64,000 bases of DNA from Bathymodiolus brooksi (Eukaryota > Mollusca > Bivalvia > Mytilida > Modiolidae), in NCBI GenBank assembly GCA_963680875.1, contig OY804589.1:4340001-4404000 (forward strand), written 5' to 3'. The position numbers and the translations under genes are program-made. The notes below the pieces were generated by a model, which was not told the origin of the DNA, ran no database searches, and saw nothing but the letters and a program-made list of their open reading frames with translations. How positions within the stretch are numbered: the stretch's first letter is position 1; each line of letters begins with the position of its first letter. Of the stretch, positions 10,686 through 23,747 are shown piece by piece.

Positions 10686-13415
10686 ACTAGAGGCTCCCAG
10701 GAACAGACATGGGGTAATCGTAATCAGTTGTAATCGATTACATTTTTTCATGTAATCGGATGTAATCTGTAATCGGCCGTTTTTTTTTAGATTACATGTA
10801 ATCGTAATGTAATCGATTACATTCATTTTGACCCTGTAATCATGATTACTTTCTGATTACATTTAGATTACTTTTCATCATTTTGACTTATTTTTGTCTT
10901 AACTGAAATATTTATCCTTAGATATTTAATGTATGATTTATGTAAATGAATTTTCTTCATGGAATTTATTTAACAAATAATGTAGAATGGTTTACTAGAA
11001 AACATATAAAGTTTATTGACATCTAAATAAAAAACATATGTTATGAAATTCAATTGTTAAAAACTCAAAAAAAAACTCTATTAAAATAAAGTGGCAATCC
11101 CAACATAATCAAAAGATATTCTTCTATGTTTTTAATTGCAATCAAAACTATCAGAAGTACAAAAAATATTAAATATGGCTTCAAAGACTTGATATCCAAT
11201 CAAATAATATTCAATTTCAATTTATTTTTCTATTATCTCAATTTCAATTTCGTTGGGGTTTCAAAATTTCAGTGAAAACAGCTCTAAAATTTTTAATTAT
11301 ATTTTATTAAACCTATTTAAATTAATTATAAAGATTTAGTTTTCATATTTAGATTGAGAAATTATGCATATATTTAAGCAAATATTTAGAATCAGAAAGA
11401 CATTAGGTTTTTTTTATCTTCTGAATTATATATCAAGGACATGCATGGAAATGGTGTGAAATTTAGTAATGATGATTGTTACATAATTTGGTGTCATAAA
11501 TAAGACCTTAATTACAAATTTTATCTGTGGTACAGGTTAACTGCTAGTTTATTATCCACATTAAACTTTTGACAGGATGTTTGAAATTATTTGATTATTA
11601 AAATGTGCAAATGTATGTTATAATATTTACTAATAGTATAAGATGGAATGAATATTGGTCATAGTAATAAGACACAACTTATTTTATGAAAAAAAGAAAA
11701 TGAGAATAGCTGTTTATAATTTACAATGTACTGTATCTTATTGCATGTAATGACCACATTAAAACTGAATTGTAATTCATTGTTCTGAGTAAGAAATACA
11801 TTAGAAAAGGAGATATTGGACAGATGCATATGAGACAAAATAACATAAAAACACTAATATATTGGTTGTTATGACATTAAATGTAATCAGTAATTGTAAT
11901 TTAATCGATTACATTTGAAAATTGATGTAATCGTAATGTAATGTAATCATGAAAATTGCAAAGTAATTGTAATCAAATCAATTACATTTGAAAGAAATTG
12001 ACCCCAAGTCTGTCCAGGAGCTTGTAATCGCTCACCTGGTTTTCAATTTGACATCTAAAGTTAATAGAAAATGGGAGTGTCACACATAATTTTGAAAGTG
12101 GGCCACCCAAAGATCATTTCAACTCAAATTTCTGAGCAAAAGATTTTGATGTGAATTTTATCTCATAATATTCCTAAACGGAATAAACTGGCTGATAAAA
12201 TCTCACAGAAAAACCCAGAAAATATGTCAAACTACTCATTGCCATGTAGCTGCAGTTAAAATTTGAGCTCATTTTGACTTATACTAAAGCAGCAATGGAC
12301 AATTGAAGACATTTCTATTTTTAGTAACAGCAGCCATTTTGAATGGAGGGCGGAGCTGTCAGACACAATATTGAAAGGGGACCACTCAAGGACCATTCCA
12401 GCCAAATTTTTTTTAATTTGGTTTCGCGGTTTCATGAGAATATTTAAATGTGATCTTTTATCAAAATATGCCTAATTTGCATAATCAGTATAAATCGACT
12501 GAAAAAAATATTTCACAAAAAAAACCAGAATATATGTTAAACTACTCCTTGCCATGTAGCTGCAGGTAATATTTGAGCTCATTTTGACTTGTACAAAACA
12601 AACAATGGACAATTGAAGAAATTTCTATTTTTAGTAACAGCAGCTATCTTGGATGGAGGGTGGGGCTGTCGGACACAATTTGAAATGGACCCACCCAGAG
12701 ACCATTCCTGCCTGGTTTGGATTAATTTGGTTCAGCAGTTTCAGAGGAGAAAATTTAAAAGTGATATTTTATCAAAATATGCCTAATTTGCATAATCGCC
12801 TGAAAGAAAAATTTCACAGAAAAAAAAGTAATATATATTAAACTACTGCTTGCCATGTAGCTGCAGTTAAAATTTGAGCTCATTTTGACTTATACTAAAG
12901 CAGCAATGGACAATTGAAGAAATTTCTATTTTTAGTAACAGCAGCCATCTTGAAACATCCCTGCCATGTTTGGTTTAATTTGGTTCAGCGGTTTCAGAGG
13001 AGAAGATTAAATGTGATCTTTTATCAAAATATGCCTAATTTGCATAATCGGTCAAAATCGGCTGAAAGAAAAATTTGACAGAAAAACCCGGAATACATGT
13101 TAAACTGCTCCTTGCCATGCAGTTGCAGTTAAAATTTGAGCTCATTTTGACTGATACTAAAGCAGCAATGGACTATTGAAGAAATTTCTATTTCTAGTAA
13201 CAGCAGCCATCTTGAATAAAGGGCGGGGCTGTCAGACACAACTTTGAAAGGGACCCACCCAGAGACCATCACTTCCAGGTTTGATTTAATTTGGTTCAGG
13301 GTTTTCAGAGGAGAAGATTTAAATGTGGAAGTTTACGACGTACAACGGACGGAGGGACGGCGACGGACGTCAAGTGATGGCAAATGCTCATATGGCCTTT
13401 GGCCAGGTGAGCTAA
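10686..13415 (+). repeat. F1 core-repeat element, split by an insertion
   Basis: Starts ACTAGAGGCTCCCAGGA, is interrupted at 10,703-12,013, and resumes CCAGGAGCTTGTAATCGCTC. Core repeats of the 'CAGCAGCCATCTTGAATGGA' type follow, then a GACGGACGG-rich tract (13,347-13,368), a hairpin (GCTCATATGGCC / GGCCAGGTGAGC) and CTAA. The frames at 12,589 and 12,653 are repeat shadows. Non-coding. Confidence 0.85.
10703..12013. mobile_element. 1.3-kb inverted-repeat transposon, GTAATC-rich ends
   Basis: Ends are ACAGACATGGGGT and ACCCCAAGTCTGT (inverted, one mismatch). Both subterminal zones are dense in GTAATC/GATTAC words. The flanks show a perfect 6-bp direct repeat CCAGGA (10,697-10,702 and 12,014-12,019). 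If the true end is CAGAC, an 8-bp duplication CCCAGGAG with one change on each side also fits, which would suit a hAT element (CAG-type ends, 8-bp TSD). No transposase frame inside, so non-autonomous. Confidence 0.85.
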
Positions 13416-14655
13416 AAAGGTAAGCAAAAATCCACGCAAATATAATGTACAGCAAACATAATATCAGTACAGAATATGAATGTATTGCCAAATCTATGGT
13501 CACACCTTTGAAAATTTTCCTTGCATATTGCATGAATTTTGTTAAACTATATTCTATACAATTAATTTCTTCTCAAATATCGGTAAAATTTTACACTTAA
13601 CAAATACGTTTTCACATAATAGCTGTGGTTTATTTATCTTTAAAAAAATCACTTAAAACGGGACCGTGGGTATTAATAGCTGTGGGCGGAGCAAACTTTT
13701 AAATTGTTCATTTTTTTTACCACGGTTACCTCTAGGAGGAAAAATCAATGATACATAGTTTCACAGTTACTTTTAGTGAAAAATATGTGACAGGCATGGT
13801 TACTAGTGTTCCTCCCTACGAAACTTTCAGTCTCATTTAAAAAATTATTCTTCGTCAGTCTAAAATCTACAAAATCACTTAGAAAATTCAAATTTCTGAG
13901 GTATAAGACCTTTATGTCACGTTGGTCATGTGACATACAGTTTCATAAATATGCTGTTCATATCTACGGGAATTTTTGATGATAAGCTCCGCCCACAAAT
14001 TTTAGCGGTAGACACTACCACAAATTCCCCTTTAAGACATATATATCTAAGAATTAGATGAATATTAAAAATGTATGATTTTTTTTTAATGTGAATTTTA
14101 ATGTAATCTGCTTCTGAGCTATTGATGCTCCCACGAGCATAGATACTGTTTACAGGAGATGTCTTCTTACTTGGCATATGTCGTTAGTATTAACAATTAC
14201 TAGGTTAGTAAGGAGATCATAAGATTGAAACGGTGTCCTGCTCGGTATATTTAACTCCAATTTTGTAATTTATAATTGAAAATTGTTGATTTATATATAT
14301 ATCTGTACAAGAGAAACTAAAGAATATATCAATATCTCAATTGGAAGACAAAAGAGTTCACCCGATTAATGTATGTACCTACGGGTAAAATTTAGCACAT
14401 GTTTGTGGGATAATCAACTGTTAAAACTTACAAATTTTTCCGATTGGTCAGTATTAAATCGGATGTGAGGGGCAACCGAGGGTATTATACATCACTTGAT
14501 TACAAACAAAAATAATTTTGGAAACCCGAATGGAATATGTTAATTAGTTTCAAAATGAAACGAACCATCCACGACTTTCTCAAATCTACCAGGCCATATG
14601 GAACTATTACTGAGTCTGTAATGGATAAGTGTAGTAATTAAGAACACCAATGTAA
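13416..14655. other. Duplication copy 1, including the empty target site
   Basis: Collinear with 20,540-20,658 and then 44,766-45,895. The single ATA at 13,525-13,527 (CTTGC-ATA-TTGCATGAA) is the uninterrupted target of the 24-kb element. The frames at 13,745 and 13,926 (minus; the latter is also at 45,166) have no recognisable domain. The conserved open frame in both copies only reflects recent duplication. Confidence 0.85.
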
Positions 14656-14659
14656 GAGG

Positions 14660-14910
14660 GGGCTCGGGTGACTCAATGAGTTAGGTCGATGGATCTAACA
14701 ACTCATACAAGCCTATCACCAAAACCGCGTGCCCGGCTTTGTAAATTAAAAAAAGGGTGCATTCGACTCGCAGCCGCAAGTGATAAAGTTTAACAGTTGC
14801 TTGCCCATGGTCGGTGGTTCTCTCCGGCTTCCTCCACCACTAAAACTGGTCGCCATGATATATCTGAAATATTGTTGAAAATTTAAAACACCAAAAATCA
14901 AATCAAATCA
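14660..14910 (+). repeat. tRNA-derived SINE, copy 1
   Basis: A tRNA-like head (GGGTGACTCAATGAGTTAGG...; box B region decayed, better in the 45.9-kb copy as GGGTTCGCGCCCGG) is followed by a conserved body (GGCTTCCTCCACCACTAAAA, CTGGTCGCCATGATATATCT) and an A-rich AAATCAAATCAAATCAA tail. Body pieces also occur at 24,560-24,705 and 56,400-56,520. Confidence 0.8.
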
Positions 14911-15640
14911 ACCAATGTAGGAAGAGTTTGAAGATGCCAAAGGGAGTAATCAGAATCCATACATCGAAGAACATACAACACAATTGCCAAAGAAAAAGTA
15001 CAAAAGGACAAACAACGATCTAGAAAACATACATATAAAACTAAAGATCGAGTAACACGAACCCCACTAAAACGCGGGGAATGGGGGTGAATTTGGGTGC
15101 TCCGGAAGGGTAGGCAGTTCCTGCTCCACTAGTGACACCTGTCGTGATAATCTAGTTACAAACCGGTAATATCATGAATGATGAAAGGACCGGGAAGTGT
15201 TTATGACATGTGGAACATGTCCGTTGTCATTTGTGACACCGATATTTTATAGCGGTCAGCCAAGCCTTGGTGGCGAACATAAAACTTTCAACATAACTAA
15301 GAGGAACCTTTGGTTCAGTAGCTTCCTGTTAGCAGCAACCCTCTATCAAGGAAATCCTGATAGGAATAACAAGCTCTGGAATATCGTATCAACAGATATA
15401 TATATACTCCATATGGAGGTTAAAATCGTGAGTGACCCTTTATCCAGTTTTCCAGTTAGCATTCATCATCCATTTTTTCTCTCTCCTCTTGTTTCTTTTT
15501 GTTCATATCATGTTACTTCTAAATCTCTAAACAATATTCACAGCTACAATGGCATGTATTTGCCCAAATTTATTCAGAAGAAAATCCTGTGGTCTACCCC
15601 AATTTCACAAATAGAACAGTGTACAACAACACTTATAAAA
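14911..15640. repeat. Dispersed bivalve-type repeat with decayed frames
   Basis: Near-identical to 46,150-46,885. It contains GAAAGGACCGGGAAGTGTTT, GTGGAACATGTCCGTTGTCA and CAACCCTCTATCAAGGAAAT, words I associate with abundant bivalve repeats. The plus frame differs in length between copies (15,197-15,664 against 46,572-46,910), and the minus frame at 46,144-46,383 is not kept intact here, so neither is supported as a host gene. Confidence 0.6.
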
Positions 15641-15644
15641 CTAG

Positions 15645-16902
15645 AGGCTCCCAAGAGCCTGTAATCGCTCACCTGGATCAAAGCTGCTTTCAATAACAAA
15701 GCAACTGTACTGTGGTGGCCATCTTGGTGGGAGAGCACGACTACCGGACACAATTTTGGAATAGGACCATCCAATGACTATTCCATCAGAGTTTGGTTCT
15801 AATTGAGCTACTGGTTCCAGACAAGATGGTTTTTATGTGAATTTCCCATAGGGTCCTATGTTAAATTAAGTACAGCTGTGCAGCCATCTTGGTCAGATGG
15901 TGGGAACACCAGACACAATTTTGGAAGAGGACCATCCTATGACTATTTTATCAAAGCTTGGTTCCAATTGAGCAACCGGTTCCAGACAAGAAGATTTTTA
16001 TGTGAATTTCCCATAGGTTCCTATGTTAAACTAAGTTCGGCTGTGGGGGCCATCTTGGCCGAACCGCCTGACATATTTTTCGAAGAGAACCATCCAATGA
16101 CTATTTCATCAACATTTAGTTCTTATTGAGCAAATGGTTTGACAAGAAGATTTTTATGGGAATTTCTCATATGATCCTATGTTAAATTAAGTTCGGCTGT
16201 GGCGGCCATCTCGGTCGGAGGTCTGAAATGCCGGACACAATTTTGGAAGGGGACCACTCAAGGATCATTTCAGCAAAGTTTGGTTGAGATTAGCTCAGTA
16301 GTTTCAGAGGAGAACATTCTTTTAAAATTTCATCCCCCTTTTTTCTATTTTTAGCTTGGTGGCCATCTTGGTAGGAAGTCGGAATCACTGGACACAATTT
16401 TGGAAGGGGCCATCCAAGGATCATTCCACCAAAGTTTTGTTGCAATTGGCCCAGTGGTTTCTGAGGAGAAGATTCTTATGTGAATTTCCCATAGGGTCCT
16501 ATGTTAAGCTAAGTTCGGCTGTGGGAGCCATCTTGGTCGAAGGGCCGAACCGCCGGACACATTTTTGGAAGAGAACAATTCAATGACTATTTCATCAAAA
16601 TTTTTTCTTATTGAGCAAATGGTTTCAGACAAGAAGATTTTTATGGGAATTTCCCATAGGGTCCTATGTTAAATTAAGTTCGGCTGTGGTGGCCATCTTG
16701 TTCGGAGTTCTGAAATACCAGACACAATGTTGGAAGAGGACCACCCAAGAATCATTTCAGCAAAGTTTGATTGAGATTGGCTCAGTAGTTTCAGAGGAGA
16801 AGATTTTTTTTTAATTTCATCCCCCATTTTTTCTAATTTGCATAATCGGTCAAAATCGGCAAAAGTTCAAAGTTCATAAAAAATCCTGTACTATATGTTA
16901 AC
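15645..16902 (+). repeat. F1 element (3' end missing)
   Basis: Starts ACTAGAGGCTCCCAAGAGCC and TGTAATCGCTCACCTGG. It carries core units of about 160 bp centred on CCATCTTGGT and CCCATAGGGTCCTATGTTAA, and runs directly into a second F1 start at 16,904 without a 3' hairpin. Confidence 0.85.
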
Positions 16903-19900
16903 CAGAGGCTCCCAGGAGCCTGTAATCGCTCACCTGGATCAAAGCTGCTTTCAATAACAACGCAACTGCACAGTGGTGGCCATCTTGGTGGGAGAGCGCG
17001 AGTGCCGGACACAATTTTGGAAGAGGACCATCCAATGACTATTCCATCAAAGTTTGGTTCTAATTGAGCTACTGGTTCCAGACAAGATGGTTTATATGTG
17101 AATTTCCCATAGGGTCCTATGTTAAACTAAGTACAGCTGTGCAGCCATCTTGGTCAGAGGGTGGGACCACCAGATGCAATTTTGGAAAAGGACCATTCAA
17201 TGACTATTTTATCAAAGTTTGGTTCCAATTGAGCAACTGGTTCCAGACATGTGAATTTCCCATAGGTTCCTATGTTAAACTAAGTTCGGCTGTGGGGGTC
17301 ATCTTGGTCGAAGGGCCGAACCGCCTGACATATTTTTGGAAGAAAACCATCCAATGACTATTTCATCAACATTTAGTTCTTATTGAGCAAATGGTTTCAA
17401 ACAAGAAGATTTTTATGGGAATCTCCCATAGGGTCCTATGTTAAATTAAGTTCGGCTGTGGCGGCCATCTCGGTCGGAGGTCTGAAATGTCAGACATAAT
17501 TTTGGAAGGGAATCACCCAAGGATCATTTCAGCAAAGTTTGGTTGAGATTAGCTCAATAGTTACAGAGGAGAAGATTTTTTTTAAATTTCTTCCCCCCTT
17601 TTTCTATTTTTAGCTTGGTGGTCATCTTGGTTGGAAGTTAGGATCACCGGACACAATTTTGGAAGGGGGCCATCCAAAGATTATTCCACCAAAGTTTGGT
17701 TGCAATTGGCCCAGTGGTTTCTGAGGAGAAGATTTTTATGTGAATTTCCCATAGGGTCCTATGTTAAGCTAAGTTCGGCTGTGGGGGTCATCTTGGTCGA
17801 AGGGCCGAACCACCTGACATATTTTTGGAAGAGAACCATCCAATGACTATTTCATCAACATTTAGTTCTTATTGAGCAAATGGTTTCAAACAAGAAGATT
17901 TTTATGGGAATTTCCCATAGGGTCCTATGTTAAATTAAATTCGGTTGTGGCGGTCATCTCGGTCGGAGGTCTGAAATGCCAGACATAATTTGGGAAGGGG
18001 ACCACCCAATGATCATTTCAGGAAAGTTTGGTTGAGATTGGCTCAGTAGTTACAGAGGAGAAGATTTTTTAAAATTTCATCCCCCTTTTTTCTATTTTTA
18101 GCTTGGTGGCCATCTTGGTGGGAAGTTGGGATCACCGGACACAAGTTTGGAAGGGGGCCATCCAAAGACTATTCCACCAAAGTTTGGTTGCAATTGGCCC
18201 AGTGGTTTATGAGGAGAAAATTTGTATGCGAATTTCCCATAGGGTCCTATGTTAAGCTAAGTTCGGCTGTGGGGGCCATCTTGGTCGAAGGGCCGAACCG
18301 CCTGACATGTTTTTGGAAGAGAACCATCCAATGACTATTTCATCAACATTTAGTTCTTATTGAGCAAATGGTTTCAAACAAGAAAATTTTTATGGGAATT
18401 TCCCATAGGGTCCTATGTTAAATTAAGTTCGGCTGTGGTGGCCATCTCGGTCGGAGGTCTGAAATGCCAGACATAATTTTGTAAGGGGACCACCCAAGGA
18501 TCATTTCAGCAAAGTTTGGTTGAGATTGGCTCAGTAATTACAGAGGAGAAGATTTGTTTTTAATTTCATCCCCCTTTTTTCTATCTTGAGCTTGGTGACT
18601 ATCTTGGTTGGAAGTCGGGATCACCGGACACATTTTGGAAGGGGGCCATCCAAAGACTATTCCACCAAGGTTTGGTTGCAATTGGCCCAGTGGTTTCTGA
18701 GGAAAATATTTTTATGTGAATTTCCCATAGGGTCCTATGTTAAGCTAAGTTCGGCTGTGGGAACCATCTTGGTCGAAGGGCCAAACCGCCTGACATATTT
18801 TTGGAAGAGAACCATCCAATGACTATTTCATCAACATTTAGTTCTTATTGAGCAAATGGTTTCAGAAAAGAAGATTTTTATGGGAATTTCCCATAGGGTT
18901 CTATGTTAAATTAAGTTCGGCTGTGGCAGCCATCTTGGTCGGAGATATGAAATACCGGACACAATTTTGGAAGGGGACCACCCAAGGATCATTTCAGCAA
19001 AGTTTGGTGGAGATTGGCTCAGTAGTAGTGTCAGAGGAGACGATTCTTTTAAAATTTCATCCCCCTTTTTTCTATTGTTAGCTTGGTGGCCATCTTGTTT
19101 GGAAGTCGGGACCACCGGACACAAATTTGGAAGGGGGCCATCCAAGGATCATTCCACCAAAGTTTTGTTGCAATTGGCCCAGTGGTTTCTGAGGAGAAGA
19201 TTTTTATGTGAATTTCCCATAGGGTCCTATGTTAAGCTAAGTTCGGCTGTGGGGGCCATCTTGGTCGAAGGGCCGAACCGCCGAACACATTTTTGGAAGA
19301 GAACCATCCAATGACTATTTCATAAAAAAAATTTTCTTATTGAGCAAATGGTTTCAGACAAGAAGATTTTTATGGGAATTTCCCATAGGGTCCTATGTTA
19401 AATTAAGTTCGGCTGTGGTGGCCTTCTTGGTCGGATTTCTGAAATGCCGGATACAATTTTGGAAGAGGACCACCCAAGAATCATTTCAACAAAGTTTGGT
19501 TGAGATTGGCTCAGTAGTTTCACAGGAGAAGATTTTTTTTAAATTCCATCCCCCTTTTTTGCTAATTTGCATAATCTGTCAAAATCGGCAAAAGTTCAAA
19601 GTTCATAAAAAGTCCTGTAATATATGTTAAAAAGCTCATCATTATGCTTATACAGTTCAAATTTGGGCACATTCTGGCTTAAAATAGAGCAATTTTGGCA
19701 AATTGAAGAAATTTCTATTTTTAGTAATGGAGGCCATCTTGGATACAGGATGACACTGACAGACACAATTTTAAAAGGGATCCACCCCGGGACCATCCCT
19801 GCCAGGTTTGGTTTAATTTGGTTCAGCGGTTTCAGAGGAGAAGATTTAAGTGTGATCTGTTATCAAAATATGTCTAATTTGGATAATCGGTATATATCGG

Positions 19901-20550
19901 CTGAAAGAAAAAACCCGGAATATATGTTAAACTACTCCTTGCCATGTAGCTGCAGCTAAAATTTGAGCTCATTTTGACTTATACCAAAGCAGCAATGGAT
20001 AATTGAAACATTTCTATTTTTAGTAACAGCAGCCATCTTGAATGGAGGGCGGGGATGTCGGACACAATTTTGAAAAGGACCCACCCAGGGACCATCCCTG
20101 CCAAGTTTGGTTTAATTTGGTTCAGCGGTTTCAGAGGAGAAGATTTAAATGTGATCTTTTATCAAAATATGCCTAATTTGCATAATCGGTATAAATCGGC
20201 AAAATTTGACAGAAAAACCTGGAATACATGTTAAACTACTCATTGCCATGCAGTTGCAGTTACAATTTGAGCTCATTTTGACTGATACTAATGCAGCAAT
20301 GGACAATTGAAGAAATTTCTATTTCGAGTAACAGAAGCCATCTTGAATAAAGGGCGGGGCTGTCGGATACAACTTTGAAAGGGACCCACCCAGAGACCAT
20401 CCCTTCCAGGTTTGATTTAATTTGGTTCAGGGTTTTCAGAGGAGAAGATTTAAATGTGGAAGTTTACGACGTACAACGGACGGACGGACGGCGAAGGACG
20501 TCAAGTGATGGCAAAAGCTCATATGGCTTTTGGCCAGGTGAGCTAAAAAG
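16903..20550 (+). repeat. Long F1 element with higher-order core array
   Basis: Starts CCAGAGGCTCCCAGGAGCCT. The word GAAGGGCCGAACC and its variants recurs near 17,318, 17,797, 18,286, 18,775 and 19,268, about 480-493 bp apart, so three subunits of about 160 bp form a higher-order unit. It ends with GACGGACGGACGG, a hairpin (GCTCATATGGC / GCCAGGTGAGC) and CTAA. The many frames sharing 'CEFPIGSYVKLSSAV' are shadows of the array. Confidence 0.9.
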
Positions 20551-20658
20551 GTAAGCAAAAATCCACGCAAATATAATGTACAGCAAACATAATATCAGTA
20601 CAGAATATGAATGTATTGCCAAATCTATGGTCATACCTTTGAAAATTTCCCTTGCATA

Positions 20659-22146
20659 CATTAGGAAATAGAAAATGCAAATATGCCCGGTAAAATGCAA
20701 ATATGCCCGGTAAAATGCAAATAATTAAAGATTACCAGTTATATTAGCGTTTACCAGTTAAATTAGCGAATTGTCTTGTTATATTTGCGTTTTACCTTTT
20801 AAATTTGCATTGTCCTGGCATTTTAGCGTTTTTCCTTTTAAATTTGCATTGTCGTGGCATTTTAGCATTTTTCCTTTTAAATTTGCATTGTCGTGGCATT
20901 TTAGCGTTTTTCCTTTTAAATTTGCATTGTCATGGCATTTTAGCATTTTTCCTTTTATATTTGCATTGTCGTGGCATTTTAGCGTTTTTCCTTTTAAATT
21001 TGCATTGTCGTGGCATTTTAGCATTTTTCCTTTTAAATTTGCATTGTCGTGGCATTTTAGCGTTTTTCCTTTTAAATTTGCATTGTCATGGCATTTTAGC
21101 ATTTTTCCTTTTATATTTGCATTGTCGTGGCATTTTAGCGTTTTTCCTTTTAAATTTGCATTGTCGTGGCATTTTAGCGTTTTTCCTTTTAAATTTGCAT
21201 TGTCGTGGGATTTTAGCGCTTTTCCTTTTAAATTTGCATGTCGTGGCATTTTAGCGTTTTTCTTTTTATATTTGCGTTTTTCCTTTTAAATTTGCATTGT
21301 CGTGGGATTTTAACGTTTTTCCTTTTATATTTGCGTTTTTCCTTTTAAATTTGCATTGTTGTGGGATTTTAGCGTTTTTCCTTTTAAATTTGCATTGTCG
21401 TGGGATTTTAGCGTTTTTCCTTTTAAATTTGCATTGTCGTGGGATTTTAGCGTTTTTCCTTTTATATTTGCGTTTTTCCTTTTAAATTTGCATTGTCGTG
21501 GGATTTTAGCGTTTTTCCTTTTAAATTTGCATTTTACCAGTTAAATCGCACGGTCATCTAAATCACCCGCTGAGTAGAGAGATTACGTAATACTGTAGTC
21601 GTCACTAGCTCATTGAATATGACGATCTATAGTATTATATTATCGTGTATCTATACGTATTTATTTATTTATTTATTATTATTATTTATGTCATACTAGT
21701 CTGGCCCTTAATAAATTTAGTGTATTCAATACACAATAATCCATCAATTGTTGTGTATTTGATTTTCATGTCGTATTTTAACTTAATGCGATGTTTATTA
21801 AGAAATGTGACTTTAAATGTATTAAAATATTAGCAAAGTGTGATACACGTACAGAATACTTATACTGTTGTCACTTCACTATTACTTGTTTATCATGCGA
21901 GAAATACATTAACCTTGTAATACCTATGCTGAGACTATTTACTAAAATATGAATTAAGTATATATTAAACTATCGGTCTCTATTAAGCTATTTATGTCTT
22001 GTTTTATAGCACAGGATTGTGTATGTACAGCGTCAAAGTTATTGTGCTTTAAAAGTTCTGATTATTGTAATGAGGCACCTTAATGAACAATAAATATTTT
22101 TGTTTATGATATAAAACAAATAATCATAACCCTATGTAAACGCCGT
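20659..22146 (+). repeat. Left inverted terminal arm of the 24-kb element
   Basis: Reverse complement matches 43,344-44,765. The order is the terminal motif, TAAAATGCAAATATGCCCGG (twice here, once in the right arm), the 39-bp array, then about 600 bp of unique-looking arm ending CCTATGTAAACGCCGT. Confidence 0.9.
20775..21545. repeat. Subterminal 39-bp tandem array, left arm
   Basis: About 18 units of 39 bp (TTTTAGCGTTTTTCCTTTTA + AATTTGCATTGTCGTGGCA), some shortened to about 22 bp. Because 39 is a multiple of 3, stop-free frames up to 172 codons appear on both strands; they encode only a 13-residue repeat and are not genes. Units with GTGGCA dominate the outer part, GTGGGA the inner part. 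Confidence 0.95.
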
Positions 22147-22487
22147 ATACGTAACGTACGCGCCCTTGTCCGATCCCACAGAAATATGCAATTTACATGT
22201 AAACACTATTTTGTCAGTTAATTAAGTTGATCAATAAATACAGGATTTTCTTCAAATTCTTCAAATGTTTATATAATTCCCTGATAAATATAAGAACAAT
22301 CTATAATAGTATTATATTATTGTGTATTTATTTGTACCATTCTGGATGATAATAACTTTAGCTATTCAATACACAATAATCCATCAATCGTTGTGTATTT
22401 TACAGTAGTTATGTATATTTTATTTCTTGATTTTGTTTTTCAGGATCTAGAACTATGCACTCATATTTATTTCAATTTGATGTTGAT
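22147..22487. other. Inner flank of left arm, repeat fragment
   Basis: 22,215-22,400 is the repeat fragment also found at 6,889-7,080. It partly duplicates the arm sequence at 21,625-21,770 (ATTCAATACACAATAATCCA). No gene. Confidence 0.6.
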
Positions 22488-22592
22488 TTAAAGGGATATT
22501 GTCTACCAGCTGCGTAATTTTTTCATATCCAAAATTATTGTCGATTTCCGTACTGACCTTCATAAAATGAAGATTAAACACCGAATTATTGA

Positions 22593-23256
22593 TGAATACG
22601 CTCCGAAACGTTGTTTTTTCGACTAAAAAAGCTGACCATCGTTACCGGAAGCTAATTAATTATGCACTGACCTGGGCGAGGCCAACTCTATTTATTTATC
22701 TATTTTTATGTCAGTAGCCCGGATGCTGCAGCATGGATATTGAGGTAAGTTTCTATAAAAGTTGAGGAAAAAAGCTATTTGCGAACCGATTGTATCTAAA
22801 AGACGTAGAATAAATAATTTCTGTATCAGGAATAGAGTTTTTTTTATGAAAACTACATGCCTTAACAGATTCAGCCGATATTTCCACGATAACCATTGAA
22901 AACATGCCAGGAGGTACCCCATGGGGACAAGTTTAACTACGTATTTTCGATCGGAAATTTTTGCCGGCGTTAAAAATAACTAAATTAGTTTTTTTCTTCT
23001 TATAAGTTATGAAGTTGTTCCCCGAGATTTTGATACAGGTGTTAAATTAATTTATTTTAGCCAGTTTTACCGACAATATGAAAACAGAGACATACATGTA
23101 GAACACAGTGAAATACATGTCTGATGAAAACGAATGACATAGCCAGAGTTGTTTTATTTGTTAATTGACTGGAATGTTTGAGAAATTTGGGCTGGATTAG
23201 AAACAAAAGAGACCTTACTTCTAGTTCCACAAGACAGTGGCTGCAAAATAATATGG
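22593..23256. other. Interior of nested element, possible donor site
   Basis: No supported frame. A strong donor-like GATATTGAG/GTAAGTTT at 22,743-22,744 on the plus strand could end a small upstream exon (short ATG frames precede it), but its link to the 24,256 exon is not shown. Confidence 0.35.
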
Positions 23257-23369
23257 GACTGACCATTTACCTTGAAGGGGGCTATGTCACGTTTTTTCGT
23301 CGTAGAAATGTTTTTTCAGACGCCACAGAAATCATATTTTCTTATTTTCCGGCGAAGTGACAATCTAAT

Positions 23370-23747
23370 TATAACAAGGTGAACTGTGATCTAATGCTCA
23401 CTTATGATACCCCTGCCACTTCCCATGATATGGGGTACCTATATGAAGCTTGTGACCAAATACCAGATTTCTGCCATCAATAGTTGTTGAGAAAAATGTG
23501 CATATATGTTCAATGTGGATAAAAACCAACTAAGTCGGCAAACAGGAAGTAGGAATCTGATGGTTCCAAAAACGCTTCCCACGATATGGCATACCTATGT
23601 GAAGCTTGTGACCAAATATCAGATTTCTGCCATCAATAGTTGCTGAGAAAAATGTGACGAAAAATATTTTGGAAGGACGGACGGACGGACAGACAGAGGT
23701 AAAACAGTATACCCCCTCCCCCTTCGGGAAGCGGGGGTATAATTAGA
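23370..23747 (+). repeat. F3 core-repeat element with 3' hairpin
   Basis: 5' segment ATACCCCTGCCACTTCCC is the rough complement of the 3' hairpin arm GGGAAGCGGGGGTAT. Two partial core units share AGCTTGTGACCAAATA. A GGACGGACGGACGGACAGAC tract precedes the hairpin. Confidence 0.8.

Noticed and set aside
14660..14910. Functional tRNA gene
   Set aside because: Box A and B-like words are present, but the cloverleaf is not complete and a SINE body and A-rich tail follow.
15803..19630. Many frames sharing the words CEFPIGSYVKLSSAV and QFWKGTTQGSFQQSL
   Set aside because: Shadows of the F1 core repeats. They shift frame between units, start at arbitrary ATGs, and the same words occur in all F1 copies.
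20771..21289. Long frames on both strands (156-172 codons) and the matching ones at 43,923-44,673
   Set aside because: They run through the 39-bp arrays; 39 is divisible by 3, so every frame without a stop in one unit stays open. The product is a 13-residue repeat with no independent support.
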